Shown here in pieces: positions 17,473 to 25,298 of a stretch of DNA of 64,000 nucleotides. Origin of the DNA: Bacteroidaceae bacterium (GTDB lineage: Bacteria; Bacteroidota; Bacteroidia; Bacteroidales; Bacteroidaceae); the NCBI GenBank assembly GCA_017462065.1, contig JAFTRV010000061.1, positions 1 through 64,000 on the forward strand, given 5' to 3'. The position numbers were made by a program, and so were the translations under genes. Position 1 is the first letter of the stretch; each line of letters starts with the position of its first letter. Under the pieces are notes generated by a model. It did no database searches. It was not told the DNA's origin and was given only the letters and a program-made list of their open reading frames with translations.

Positions 17473-17917
17473 GTTTGAAGTAATCGTTCAGGTAGGTGAA
17501 ACGCTCGACTATTTTCAGGCTCATGACATAATAGAGAAAGTCGAGAATGCGGTAAAGAGTGCTTTGCTCGTTAGTTATCAGTCTGGCATTGCGGAAGATG
17601 TTCGTTCCATAGAAATATATTGCGACATATATCATGAACGAGACGCAATGAACGGCTGCCGACTCCTCGCCTTTCAGATGCCCTAACATATATATCGACG
17701 TTACCATTACAAAGTATATCGCAGCGTCACGAAAGAAGCGGAAAGCCTTCCTGAAGCTCCAGTCGCGCTTGTTGCTGACATCGGCCAACAAACCGATGAT
17801 AAAATTCACGCTGAAGAGCAACACAAGACCGAATATGTCGTTCTTTATCGGAAACAGCAGGCTTGCGACATTAGCGACCAACGACGTGAATATCAATTTA
17901 AGACTGTCCATAAGCAT
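17444..17917 (-). CDS. Phage holin family protein
   Basis: 157 residues (a second ATG at 17911 is possible). Several hydrophobic helices with short loops (about residues 5-25, 28-48, 68-84 and 87-110) and a charged tail (FKHESDENSTC) resemble the holin families of Bacteroidota phages (TcdE/Phage_holin_4 type). Holins make holes in the inner membrane to start lysis. The gene overlaps the spanin-like gene and starts directly at the stop of the upstream connector-like gene. No adjacent stand-alone endolysin is present, which is unusual for a complete lysis cassette. Confidence 0.7.
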   Translation of the reverse strand: MLMDSLKLIFTSLVANVASLLFPIKNDIFGLVLLFSVNFIIGLLADVSNKRDWSFRKAFRFFRDAAIYFVMVTSIYMLGHLKGEESAAVHCVSFMIYVAIYFYGTNIFRNARLITNEQSTLYRILDFLYYVMSLKIVERFTYLNDYFKHESDENSTC

Positions 17918-18571
17918 TTATTTTTGCGGTTTTACGTTTTCCCCGTCGCTTCGTAACGCCATTGCGTATGTCATGAACGACTTTGCCGCATCGTACCTCT
18001 CGAAGACATTGTAGAGCAACGAGGCACAGGCATAGGCGACAGCGTCCTCCATTCTCTTGTCACAGCAATCGAGCCCTTCGTCAATATTCATGGCCGATTC
18101 ATAGACAAGATGCTCCAGGCTGCATCGAGGCTCAACAGGGTACATTCTGAAGAACCACCTGCGGCTGTTGGACGTGAAAGCGACGCATATAGGTTTTGAA
18201 GGAGTCGCCCTTGTCGCGGCATTCTGCTGCCTTAGAGCTGCCGACGACGAAGGAGCTGCGGTAACAGTAACGGGAACCTTCCAGTTCGAAAGCTTTAGCG
18301 TAACGAGAGAGACGTAGCTTTCGGGAAGAGGGAAGGTCGCGCAGTCATCGGTTATGACAATCGATTCTCCCTCTTTTGGAGAGATACTCTTTGCGTTCAC
18401 CAGGCCTGTGCCGCTGTTTTTCTGAACGAGAGCCACAGCCTGCGGCAGCAATTCCTTTATTGCCGTGTCGAGCGAGCGGGTGTCGTCAGTTATCAATGAT
18501 ATCGACGGGTCGTTGTCGGCCTCATTGATAAGACGACGCACCTTCAACACAAGATTATCGGTAGTTATCAT
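17918..18571 (-). CDS. Putative tail adaptor / head-tail connector protein
   Basis: 217 residues. The N-terminal part (VRRLINEADNDPSISLITDDTRSLDTAIKEL...) and the C-terminal helical part (DAVAYACASLLYNVFERYDAAKSFMTYAM) follow the pattern of podovirus tail-tubular A / gp4-like adaptor proteins that join portal to tail: a helical bundle made of sequence-surveying residues such as repeated short helices ending in an alanine-rich segment. No enzyme motif. It starts by a 4-base ATGA overlap with the upstream gene. Assignment is by size, helix pattern and place between capsid and tail genes, so moderate confidence only. Confidence 0.5.
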   Translation of the reverse strand: MITTDNLVLKVRRLINEADNDPSISLITDDTRSLDTAIKELLPQAVALVQKNSGTGLVNAKSISPKEGESIVITDDCATFPLPESYVSLVTLKLSNWKVPVTVTAAPSSSAALRQQNAATRATPSKPICVAFTSNSRRWFFRMYPVEPRCSLEHLVYESAMNIDEGLDCCDKRMEDAVAYACASLLYNVFERYDAAKSFMTYAMALRSDGENVKPQK

Positions 18572-18999
18572 GGCCAGTTAGGGAATACGACGCCCTTTTC
18601 CGCAGCCACAGCCTTTATGGCATTCTTGTTCTGCAGCATTGCCAATGAGCAATTATAAGGAGCGCCCATCAGCACCGTTCGGGCATGTTGCATGTTCGTT
18701 ACTTCGGGAAAAGAGAGGGCGTCGGACACTGCACTGCCTGCCGATGCATCGTCTGCAGCATCCACGGCTTCTTTCACGATTTCCACTTTGCCTCGCTTTA
18801 TCTCGCCGCAGCGGAAAGCGTCGCTGTTCTCTATCGCCTTCTGGAAAAGGGCGTTGTCGGTAACATACTGCGCAGGATATACCCCTGTTGAGTTCATGGC
18901 ACCGCCGGTAAACTCTACACGCACAAGCGCCTTGCCGATACGGAAGTAGCTGTTACGCTCTATCTGTCCATGTATTTCATAAGTTATTCTCTTTTTCAT
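18568..18999 (-). CDS. Small phage structural protein, unknown
   Basis: 143 residues. The first half is beta-like (ITYEIHGQIERNSYFRIGKALVRVEF); the middle is alanine- and aspartate-rich and probably flexible; the last 35 residues form a compact helical segment ending KGVVFPNWP, similar in style to short C-terminal helix-extension-helix domains in Bacteroidota phage proteins. It follows the major capsid gene after a strong stem-loop and overlaps the next gene by 4 bases. A capsid decoration or head-completion role is plausible by position; no family is recognised. Confidence 0.5.
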   Translation of the reverse strand: MKKRITYEIHGQIERNSYFRIGKALVRVEFTGGAMNSTGVYPAQYVTDNALFQKAIENSDAFRCGEIKRGKVEIVKEAVDAADDASAGSAVSDALSFPEVTNMQHARTVLMGAPYNCSLAMLQNKNAIKAVAAEKGVVFPNWP

Positions 19000-19017
19000 A
19001 ATTCATTTTTTAAAGCC

Positions 19018-19055
19018 AAGTACCCGGCATACACTATGCCGAATGCCGGGTACTT
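19018..19055 (-). terminator. Strong stem-loop after the major capsid gene
   Basis: 13-bp perfect stem (AAGTACCCGGCAT at 19018-19030 pairs with 19043-19055) with a 12-base loop. There is no good U tract on the minus strand, so it may act as a partial terminator or as an RNA-processing or stability element that keeps capsid mRNA in excess over downstream genes. Confidence 0.6.
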
Positions 19056-19072
19056 AAGATTATTCAACAAAA

Positions 19073-20692
19073 TCACACAAGAATCTCGCCGGTATATTCC
19101 ACCCATGTGCTGCCGTTGTAAGTGACAACCGTGCCTGCGGTGAACCAGACCTTTGACTCGCCGTTCACGGCGCGGCTGACATCGGCTGTAAGAATTACCA
19201 CGTCGTTGATGTTCGGCGCCACCGGAAGTTCAGCGGCGCTTGTCACACGTGAAGCGCCCGGAATGTCGCTCTCAGCAGCGGCGCCGTTCACCCAGATGTG
19301 AGAGTAGCCCTTAAGGCAGAGACAGTCGATTGTCATCACAACCTCGCGCTTTGCCTCTTCGCCGTCCACATTCTCAGTCTTTGCGTCCTCGTTCTTCATG
19401 TAGTAGCGTACAAGGCCGTTCTCATCGATAAGACCGCCGCAATGAGCATAGCCCAGAGCATCGAGCGTCGGGTCATGTATAAGGTCAATATCGCCGAACA
19501 CCGTGTGTATCTTGGTACATTCGATGCCGAAGACCTTGTCACTTGCCATGCTGATGTTCTTGTGCAGCGTGAGGTCAATCTTCTGAATGTCGTTGAGCAA
19601 TTGCTTGCCAAGAAGCCAGATAGCCTTCTTCGTGCAGTTGAATCCAGTGAACTTGACCATAGAAAGGTTTATCAAATCGGCGAACGTGATGTTCGAAGAG
19701 AGGTCGTACTGACGCTTGAACTGCCAACGGATACCCTTTGAGAAGTAATCCCACTGGTAACCCATAGCGTTGTCCATAGCCTGTACCTTGAACTTGCCCG
19801 GCTGTCCTACCCACGCTGTACGGCAGCTCTCAAGGCGGAACTGACGCAAGACAGCCTCGGCAATCTGCGACTCGCTGAACTGGATACGCTTCTTCTGCGC
19901 TGCGAAGTAGTCGCTGACGATACTGTTGCAGAGCTGTTTCTGAAGGTACATGCGTTCGGGTACCGGAACGATTGTCGAAGGAGCAATGAACTTCTGTGTC
20001 TCGTAAGCTGCAGAAGAGAGAAGAATGATTTCTGTTCCTGCGGGGATTGTAGGAACGACGCAGTAGTCGTCGGTAGCGTTTACCTTAGGACCATTTACGG
20101 CCATAGCGATAGGCGCTTCAGTAGTGGCGTTCTTGCCCACGAAGAAGAGCATCAGGTCTACCCCCGGAAGTTCTATCTGGCCTGTCGGGTCGTAACCGTT
20201 CACGCCCTTGCAGATTGCAGTGTAGTACTCCTGGAAAATTTTTCTCTCGCCGGTTGTGGAGAATGGTATCTCGGCACGTGTCGCCTTTATGCCAGTGTAG
20301 GTCTCATTGGTGTATGCCTTTGAGCGTTTGTCGTCGATAAGGTAATGGTCTACCTCGAACGAACTCACACGCACCTGACGGCGAATCTTGCGTTTGATGG
20401 TGTCAATGACACTCTCGTCGCTCGCAATGCCGATAATCTGGTCATCGGCGTCGGCATCGATGAAGTCGCTGCCGAGTTCCTTTGCATTGGATACCGTTGT
20501 GGCCTCGCCGCTGCCGTGCGCGGCAAGTCCTGCGATTCCCTTAGAAGCTGCCGGAGAGCCTGCCGGCAGAACATTCACGGCCGCAAGCAAAGTACCTGTA
20601 ACAGCGTCACCCCAGACAAGGCATGCGACAGCCACGAGTGACATAACCACGAAAAGCGGGTTTTCCTTCACGAAAGAGATAATTTTTTTCAT
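19073..20692 (-). CDS. Major capsid protein
   Basis: 539 residues, placed just after a scaffold-like gene, the canonical order for HK97-fold capsid genes. The interior shows typical capsid features: a long E-loop-like region, many short beta segments, and no membrane or enzyme motif except at the very start. The N-terminus is odd: it begins with a hydrophobic segment (FVVMSLVAVACLVWGDAVTGTL, about residues 13-34), which is unusual for a capsid protein and may be cleaved during maturation. The C-terminal region (TAGTVVTYNGSTWVEYTGEILV) contains a tail-like beta module often seen in Bacteroidota phage proteins. Confidence 0.7.
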   Translation of the reverse strand: MKKIISFVKENPLFVVMSLVAVACLVWGDAVTGTLLAAVNVLPAGSPAASKGIAGLAAHGSGEATTVSNAKELGSDFIDADADDQIIGIASDESVIDTIKRKIRRQVRVSSFEVDHYLIDDKRSKAYTNETYTGIKATRAEIPFSTTGERKIFQEYYTAICKGVNGYDPTGQIELPGVDLMLFFVGKNATTEAPIAMAVNGPKVNATDDYCVVPTIPAGTEIILLSSAAYETQKFIAPSTIVPVPERMYLQKQLCNSIVSDYFAAQKKRIQFSESQIAEAVLRQFRLESCRTAWVGQPGKFKVQAMDNAMGYQWDYFSKGIRWQFKRQYDLSSNITFADLINLSMVKFTGFNCTKKAIWLLGKQLLNDIQKIDLTLHKNISMASDKVFGIECTKIHTVFGDIDLIHDPTLDALGYAHCGGLIDENGLVRYYMKNEDAKTENVDGEEAKREVVMTIDCLCLKGYSHIWVNGAAAESDIPGASRVTSAAELPVAPNINDVVILTADVSRAVNGESKVWFTAGTVVTYNGSTWVEYTGEILV

Positions 20693-20727
20693 AGTAAAAT
20701 TTTATAAGTTAATAATTGGTTAATGAA

Positions 20728-21513
20728 TTATGCGTTCAATGCTTTGTCGATAAGAGAGTTGCGTTTACGCTTTGGAGCAGTGTCGGGAGCGATGCTGCTC
20801 ATTCCCTTCGGCATGCCGTCGCCGAAGTCCTCTTTCATTCTCTGGATGTTGGTATTGCGTCCCTTTATGTCGCCGGCTGCAAAGGCGTCTTCGACATCTT
20901 TCTCGTAGGTAATGGCATGGTCGAGAGCCACACATACTTCGTGCGTGTACTTTCCCGACATGACAGGGAAGATTACGCATTCCCAGACTTTGTCCATGAA
21001 ATCCGAGGCGTCATACCCTTTCTCCTTACAGAAAGATTCGATTACCGGGACGCTCTCTTCGAGGTTCATCTCATACTCGCGACGCTCGTTGGCGATACGC
21101 ATCATCTCCTCTCGGCGCTCTTCGTCGGCAAGTATTATCTCCTCGTATTCAGGGCTGTCGGTATCGACAGACATGAACGAGCGCCCGAAATAACGTGCCA
21201 TCGCATCATGCGCATTGCGCTTGCCGTCAATCACGTCGCTGAGAAGCTGTGCCAGGCGGGGGTCACGCTCAAGAGCCTCGGCAAGCTGCTCGTTCTGCTC
21301 CTTGTTCATGCGCAGATAGTTTACCAGCAGTTCCTGCGAGAGCGAGTCCGACAGTTCGAAGTCGTTTCCGAAAATAGCCTTCAGTTCCTCTGCGAGGAGT
21401 TCATAAGAGCCGGTAGCGGCAGGAGCGTCATGCCCTGCTACCGGATTCTTTTCAACAGCCGCCGGAATATCATCGGCAGCCGTCATGTTCGTTTTTTTAA
21501 TTTCCTGTTCCAT
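20728..21513 (-). CDS. Phage scaffolding protein
   Basis: 261 residues, acidic and helical, with a disordered start (IPAAVEKNPVAGHDAPAATG), a coiled-coil-like centre (NEQLAEALERDPRLAQLLSD, EERREEMMRIANERREYEMN) and a basic C-terminus (APKRKRNSLIDKALNA). These are the features of scaffold proteins, which fill the procapsid and bind the capsid protein by a basic C-terminal helix. It lies directly before the major capsid gene and starts the right late operon, with promoter P3 21 bases upstream. No protease motif is seen. Confidence 0.75.
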   Translation of the reverse strand: MEQEIKKTNMTAADDIPAAVEKNPVAGHDAPAATGSYELLAEELKAIFGNDFELSDSLSQELLVNYLRMNKEQNEQLAEALERDPRLAQLLSDVIDGKRNAHDAMARYFGRSFMSVDTDSPEYEEIILADEERREEMMRIANERREYEMNLEESVPVIESFCKEKGYDASDFMDKVWECVIFPVMSGKYTHEVCVALDHAITYEKDVEDAFAAGDIKGRNTNIQRMKEDFGDGMPKGMSSIAPDTAPKRKRNSLIDKALNA

Positions 21514-21534
21514 AGTTATTGATTAATTCTTGGG

Positions 21535-21571
21535 CAAAGGAACAACCGAAAAAGCCCGACAAGGTTGCTGA
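21535..21571 (-). promoter_or_regulatory. Prophage promoter P3 (right late operon)
   Basis: On the minus strand: box TCAGCAACCT (21571-21562), 19 bp, TTCCTTTG (21542-21535); scaffold ATG at 21513. The same box and spacing as P1, and 37 of 46 bases identical over the wider block. A perfect 12-bp palindrome (ATTGCATGCAAT, 21589-21600) lies upstream. Confidence 0.65.
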
Positions 21572-21718
21572 AATGACATTTAGAAAAGATTGCATGCAAT
21601 TTACGCAAGCGGCGGAAATCCTCTCATTATTAATATATAGAAGCAGGGCTGGCGTCAGAAATATTCTTTTAAGCGTCATTGGGACAAAAAAGAGCCTTGT
21701 TAATAATTCTGTGGCAAA

Positions 21719-21754
21719 ACAGCAATTATTTAGCCGATTTTGGCTATATTTTTG
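21719..21754 (+). promoter_or_regulatory. Prophage promoter P4 with embedded repressor operator (terminase operon)
   Basis: Box ACAGCAATT (21719-21727), 19 bp, TATTTTTG (21747-21754). The 19-bp spacer contains the perfect dyad TAGCC-GATTTT-GGCTA (21731-21746), identical in arms to operator O2, so a bound repressor should exclude RNA polymerase. This places the packaging operon under direct repressor control. It also fixes the gene start: the ATG must lie downstream, at 21769 or 21781. Confidence 0.65.
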
Positions 21755-21768
21755 TATGCAAAAAGCAG

Positions 21769-22191
21769 ATGAAAGACACTATGAAAAACTCTTTACGTGA
21801 AATACGTAAACAAGACATCGTGAATTGTTTCTACGATTCCTACAAGAAACTAAAGAAAAGCAGACCGTTCGCTACACAGGACGAAGTTATTGAACAGGCA
21901 ATGAAGAGTGAAGCTCCGCGCTTTTACGTGACATTCGAGAATGCAAGACGTTTCGTATCGTTGCTTTCAAGGAAAAAGAAGCTGCCGATAAGCAACACTA
22001 ACAAGCTGGCGATGTATAAGGAGATATACCGCAGATACAGCCAGCGAGTCGAAGACATGGACAAGCGTTACAAATACATCATTCTCGAAAGAATTATCGA
22101 AGAGCCGGCACCGTCGTTCTACATCGAGGAGGAGACATTCCGAGGGATAGTATACAAGACGCTCCGCAACCGTAGCAGAGTACTCAACTGA
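21769..22191 (+). CDS. Phage DNA-binding-like protein, candidate small terminase
   Basis: About 140 residues from ATG 21769 (a second ATG at 21781 is possible); an upstream in-frame ATG at 21679 lies before the promoter and is not used. Helical and basic, with KKLKKSRPFATQDEVIEQAM followed by several charged helices (VEDMDKRYKYIILERIIEE). It opens the plus-strand packaging operon and is followed by two connector-like genes and terL, the position where a small terminase is normally found. DNA binding is inferred from charge and context; no clear TerS homology is visible. Confidence 0.5.
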   Translation: MKDTMKNSLREIRKQDIVNCFYDSYKKLKKSRPFATQDEVIEQAMKSEAPRFYVTFENARRFVSLLSRKKKLPISNTNKLAMYKEIYRRYSQRVEDMDKRYKYIILERIIEEPAPSFYIEEETFRGIVYKTLRNRSRVLN

Positions 22192-22224
22192 CATATATTT
22201 ACGAACAAAACATTAAGCATAGAC

Positions 22225-22689
22225 ATGGCAACGGCCACCTTTAACATAAGCAGAGAAAATATTCTCAAACAACTTTACGTAGACAGCGCTTACGTGGCGC
22301 AAGCGAGAGAGATTGCAGGAGTTCCCGAAAAGTTATCAAGGCTTATCATGATAACAGAAGACGAGGTTTCCTATTTTGACAGAATTATAAAACAGGCCCT
22401 CGAGGAATGCACGGCCGCGATATCGCTCTACCTGGGAAGATGCTCCGCAAAGAAAGGCACAGGGAACAACACTTACATTGCAGAGATTGAGCTGCCGGCG
22501 AACTACCCTGCCGAGAGGCTGCAATCGCTTGCGGATGTAACAGAAAGCATTATCGCTTGCCGCTGCCTGCAGGAGTGGTACCTTGCGACAAAGCCCGAAG
22601 AGGCCAATATACCGACAGCAAAGCTACAGCAGCAGAAAGAGAGAATGCGTGAGACGCTCGCATTGCGTAAGAGACCAGTAAAAGAATGA
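22225..22689 (+). CDS. Phage head-completion/connector-like protein
   Basis: 154 residues, fully helical. The C-terminal half (SLADVTESIIACRCLQEWYL) has the short-helix pattern of small head-tail connector proteins. It shares the general layout of the next gene: both have a variable N-terminus and a C-terminal helical hairpin with a conserved tryptophan, so they may be distant paralogues. It lies 33 bases after the previous gene and 25 before the next, in the terminase operon. Function is inferred from position only. Confidence 0.45.
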   Translation: MATATFNISRENILKQLYVDSAYVAQAREIAGVPEKLSRLIMITEDEVSYFDRIIKQALEECTAAISLYLGRCSAKKGTGNNTYIAEIELPANYPAERLQSLADVTESIIACRCLQEWYLATKPEEANIPTAKLQQQKERMRETLALRKRPVKE

Positions 22690-22714
22690 GATAACATAGA
22701 AAGAGAGATAAACT

Positions 22715-23191
22715 ATGAAAAACACAATATGTATAAAGAGAAGCGAACTGCAACAGCAGATTGATTTGAAGAACTATTACATGGGAGAATCGGCGAAGAG
22801 GAAAGATATTGACGCCGACACCATACAAAGCTGCAAGGACGACGAAGAACTGCTTTGCATGCTCATCAGAAGAGGATGCAACGAGCTGGTGTCTGCAGTT
22901 GCTCTTCGCTTCCCTTATATAAGTTTCGAAATTGACGATGAGAACATTCTCTTCACGTTCGAAACCGACTACACTCCTCCGGCACACCTTCTCCCGTTAC
23001 TGCAACAGGCCATTGCCGAGTACATTGCTAACGACACCGGAATGCATTGGCTGCTGATACGCCGCCCCGAAATGGCTCAGACGTATGTTTCGCTGCGGCT
23101 TGGCCTTTACAACAACGTACAGCAGCTCTTTGCGAAGATTTATAACAGAAAGAAAACAAGAAGAAGGTCTACGGACTTGGCAGGCATCTAA
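22715..23191 (+). CDS. Phage head-completion/connector-like protein, possible paralogue of the preceding gene
   Basis: 158 residues, mostly helical, with a central beta segment (FPYISFEIDDENILFTFETD) and a basic tail (KIYNRKKTRRRSTDLAGI). The C-terminal helices (QAIAEYIANDTGMHWLL) recall those of the preceding gene. It directly precedes terL with a 12-base gap. Small genes between a putative TerS and TerL in Bacteroidota prophages are usually head or connector proteins. No catalytic motif. Confidence 0.45.
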   Translation: MKNTICIKRSELQQQIDLKNYYMGESAKRKDIDADTIQSCKDDEELLCMLIRRGCNELVSAVALRFPYISFEIDDENILFTFETDYTPPAHLLPLLQQAIAEYIANDTGMHWLLIRRPEMAQTYVSLRLGLYNNVQQLFAKIYNRKKTRRRSTDLAGI

Positions 23192-23203
23192 TCGAACGCG
23201 ACC

Positions 23204-25198
23204 ATGACAGAGAAGGAAAAGATAATTACAGAGAACAAGAAACGGCTGGGAGCAATCTCAGCCGTTTATAACCCTATAACCGGCGAGGGCTCAACGTCGG
23301 TACGGCGAAGCCTTGTCAATATCGAAGGTTTTCCGATAGAGAGCATGCGCCTTCCCGTCAGCATGGAAAAGGAGGAGCTTGTCCAAGAGCTGGCAGCGTT
23401 GGGCGCCGAACGTTACTTGCAGGAGATTGCCGGCTGCGAGCCATGCAACCGCAACATTATAAAATTATGGCTGAAATTCTGCCTCTTACGCATAAAGCAT
23501 GACTTCGAGTACTGGGCAAGAAGCATGACGACAATTTCGGACAAAGGCAAAGGGCGTGACACGTCCTTTACTCTCAACCGTCCTCAACGCATATACCTAA
23601 AAGCGTTGGAGGAGCTTAGGACAAACGACAAGCCCATAGACATAATACTGTGCAAGGCACGCCAATGGGGAGGCTCTACCCTGACGCAGATATATATGCT
23701 GTGGATACAGCTGGTACACCGACGTAACTGGAACAGCGTCATATGCGGCGATATCGAGAAGCAGTCATCGATAGTCGCCGGCATGCTCTCGAAGGTCATA
23801 TCACGCTACCCGGCTTGGGCTTCCGGCGGCAGGCAGCTCACCACTACCCCGTATCAAGGGGCGCAAAAGACGCGAGTGATAAGCTGGAGCAACAGCCGCT
23901 ATTCACTCGGTTCGGCACAGAAGCCCGATTCCTTGCGAAGCGAGGACATAAGCATGGCGCACTTGACAGAGGTCGGTTTATGGAAAGCCACTCACGGACG
24001 CAAGCCCGAGGACCTTGTACAGTCTATATTCGGCTCTATCGCAAGCGGCCCGTACACCATGAAGGTCATTGAATCGACAGCTAAAGGTGTCGGTAATTTC
24101 TTCCATCGCACATGGATAGAAGCCACTGAACGCCGCAACAACTTCACGCCGGTGTTCATTCCCTGGTTCAGCATAGACCTCTACAGCAAGCCTATCGAAG
24201 AGAAGGATTACGGCAGCTTCGTCGATAGCATGAACGATTACGAGAAGGAGCTGTTCAGGCTTGGCGCTACCCTCGAAGCCATTTCATGGTACAGAGACAA
24301 ACGACGTGAGATGCCCGATGAGTGGCGGCTCTTTTCGGAGTTCCCCTCGACAGCCGGCGAAGCCTTCCAAAGCACAGGACGCAGAGTATTCCGCATCGGA
24401 TACGTGAACGAGACAAGAAAGAGCTGCGTTCCGCCGCTGTTTACAGGCGACATCATAGAACGCAACGGAAAGAGCGAGTTCGTGCCATGCGAGCATGGAG
24501 AGAACAGCGAAGAGAATGTCCTGCGTGTATGGCTGATGCCCGATACCGAGCAGCGCATGCGTGACCGCTACGTAGTCACTGTCGATGTCGGAGGCACGGG
24601 CGACAAGGCCGACTATTCATACATTGCGGTTGCCGACCGCATCGCCATGCTCGACGGCGGCGTGCCTGAGATTGTCGCATGCTGGCACGGGCACATCGAG
24701 CATGACAAGCTCGCATGGAAGGCTGCGGAGATTGCACGAGCGTATGACAACGCCTTGCTTGTGATAGAGGCCAACACGCTCGAGACGGAGGGTACCGAGG
24801 GCGATAACTTCGAGTACATCCTGAACGAGATTTCGGGCAAATACAGCAACCTCTACTGCCGCACGTCGTTGCAGGAGGTAAAACAGGGACGCCCGAGACG
24901 CTGGGGATTTCACACTAACAGCTCTACGAAGCCGATGGTGATAAACTTTCTCATAAAGGCGCTCCGTGACGGGCTTTACATAGAGCGGTGCATCGAGACA
25001 ACCTATGAGCTCGACCTTTATGAATACAAGGAGAACGGCAAAGAGATGGGAGCTATCGAGGGCAATCACGACGACAGAGTAATGGCGACAGCCATACTCG
25101 TGTGGGTGTGTTACAACTACCCGCTGCCCGTACGCATGAACATCGACAACTGCGGCAACAAGCGAAAGACAAGGATTATAAGCGAAGCGAGCATCTGA
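23204..25198 (+). CDS. Terminase large subunit (TerL)
   Basis: 664 residues, matching the usual TerL layout. N-terminal ATPase: Walker A-like KARQWGGST (residues 151-159), followed by a Walker B-like region. C-terminal RNase H-like nuclease: DVGGTGDKADYS (about residues 460-471, first catalytic Asp), IEANTLE (second acidic site) and HDDRVMA near residue 621 (third acidic site). It packages phage DNA into capsids, cutting headful or at specific sites, and docks on the portal. It is the last gene of the plus operon driven by P4 and the rightmost gene of the prophage; all motifs are intact. Confidence 0.92.
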   Translation: MTEKEKIITENKKRLGAISAVYNPITGEGSTSVRRSLVNIEGFPIESMRLPVSMEKEELVQELAALGAERYLQEIAGCEPCNRNIIKLWLKFCLLRIKHDFEYWARSMTTISDKGKGRDTSFTLNRPQRIYLKALEELRTNDKPIDIILCKARQWGGSTLTQIYMLWIQLVHRRNWNSVICGDIEKQSSIVAGMLSKVISRYPAWASGGRQLTTTPYQGAQKTRVISWSNSRYSLGSAQKPDSLRSEDISMAHLTEVGLWKATHGRKPEDLVQSIFGSIASGPYTMKVIESTAKGVGNFFHRTWIEATERRNNFTPVFIPWFSIDLYSKPIEEKDYGSFVDSMNDYEKELFRLGATLEAISWYRDKRREMPDEWRLFSEFPSTAGEAFQSTGRRVFRIGYVNETRKSCVPPLFTGDIIERNGKSEFVPCEHGENSEENVLRVWLMPDTEQRMRDRYVVTVDVGGTGDKADYSYIAVADRIAMLDGGVPEIVACWHGHIEHDKLAWKAAEIARAYDNALLVIEANTLETEGTEGDNFEYILNEISGKYSNLYCRTSLQEVKQGRPRRWGFHTNSSTKPMVINFLIKALRDGLYIERCIETTYELDLYEYKENGKEMGAIEGNHDDRVMATAILVWVCYNYPLPVRMNIDNCGNKRKTRIISEASI

Positions 25199-25298
25199 TA
25201 TCTGATATTTCCCATCGCCTGGCAATAAATTGGCCTCCAATGTCAAAAACATTATTAAAAATCACTAACTTCGCACTTTAAGCATAAAACATACAAGC

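Larger units (their letters stand above)
3765..25198. mobile_element. Podovirus-like prophage, about 21 kb
   Basis: Contiguous block with terminase large subunit (right end), connector-like genes, scaffold, major capsid protein, tail-like proteins, holin, spanin, S24 repressor, ejection proteins, portal and a tyrosine recombinase (left end). Right end: terminase stops at 25198 and a host-type BspA gene starts at 25299, so the boundary lies within about 100 bp. Left end: between the recombinase (3765) and the helicase (3530), unless the defence pair is phage cargo. I found no direct repeat shared by the two flanks that would serve as att core. No tail sheath, tape measure or baseplate genes are seen, which suits a short-tailed phage. 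No replication, recombination or primase genes are present, so the element is either very minimal, depends on the host, or is reduced. Confidence 0.85.

Noticed and set aside
21679..21768. Upstream ATG of the first packaging-operon gene
   Set aside because: It lies upstream of promoter P4 (box 21719-21727, -7 at 21747-21754) and the operator, so a transcript from P4 would not include it; ATG 21769 is used.
25199..25298. Search for a copy of the 19-bp inverted repeat or another att core at the right end of the prophage
   Set aside because: No copy of the repeat and no convincing direct repeat was found; only a weak likeness around TTGGCTCCAA/TTGGCCTCCAA, too short to call att.
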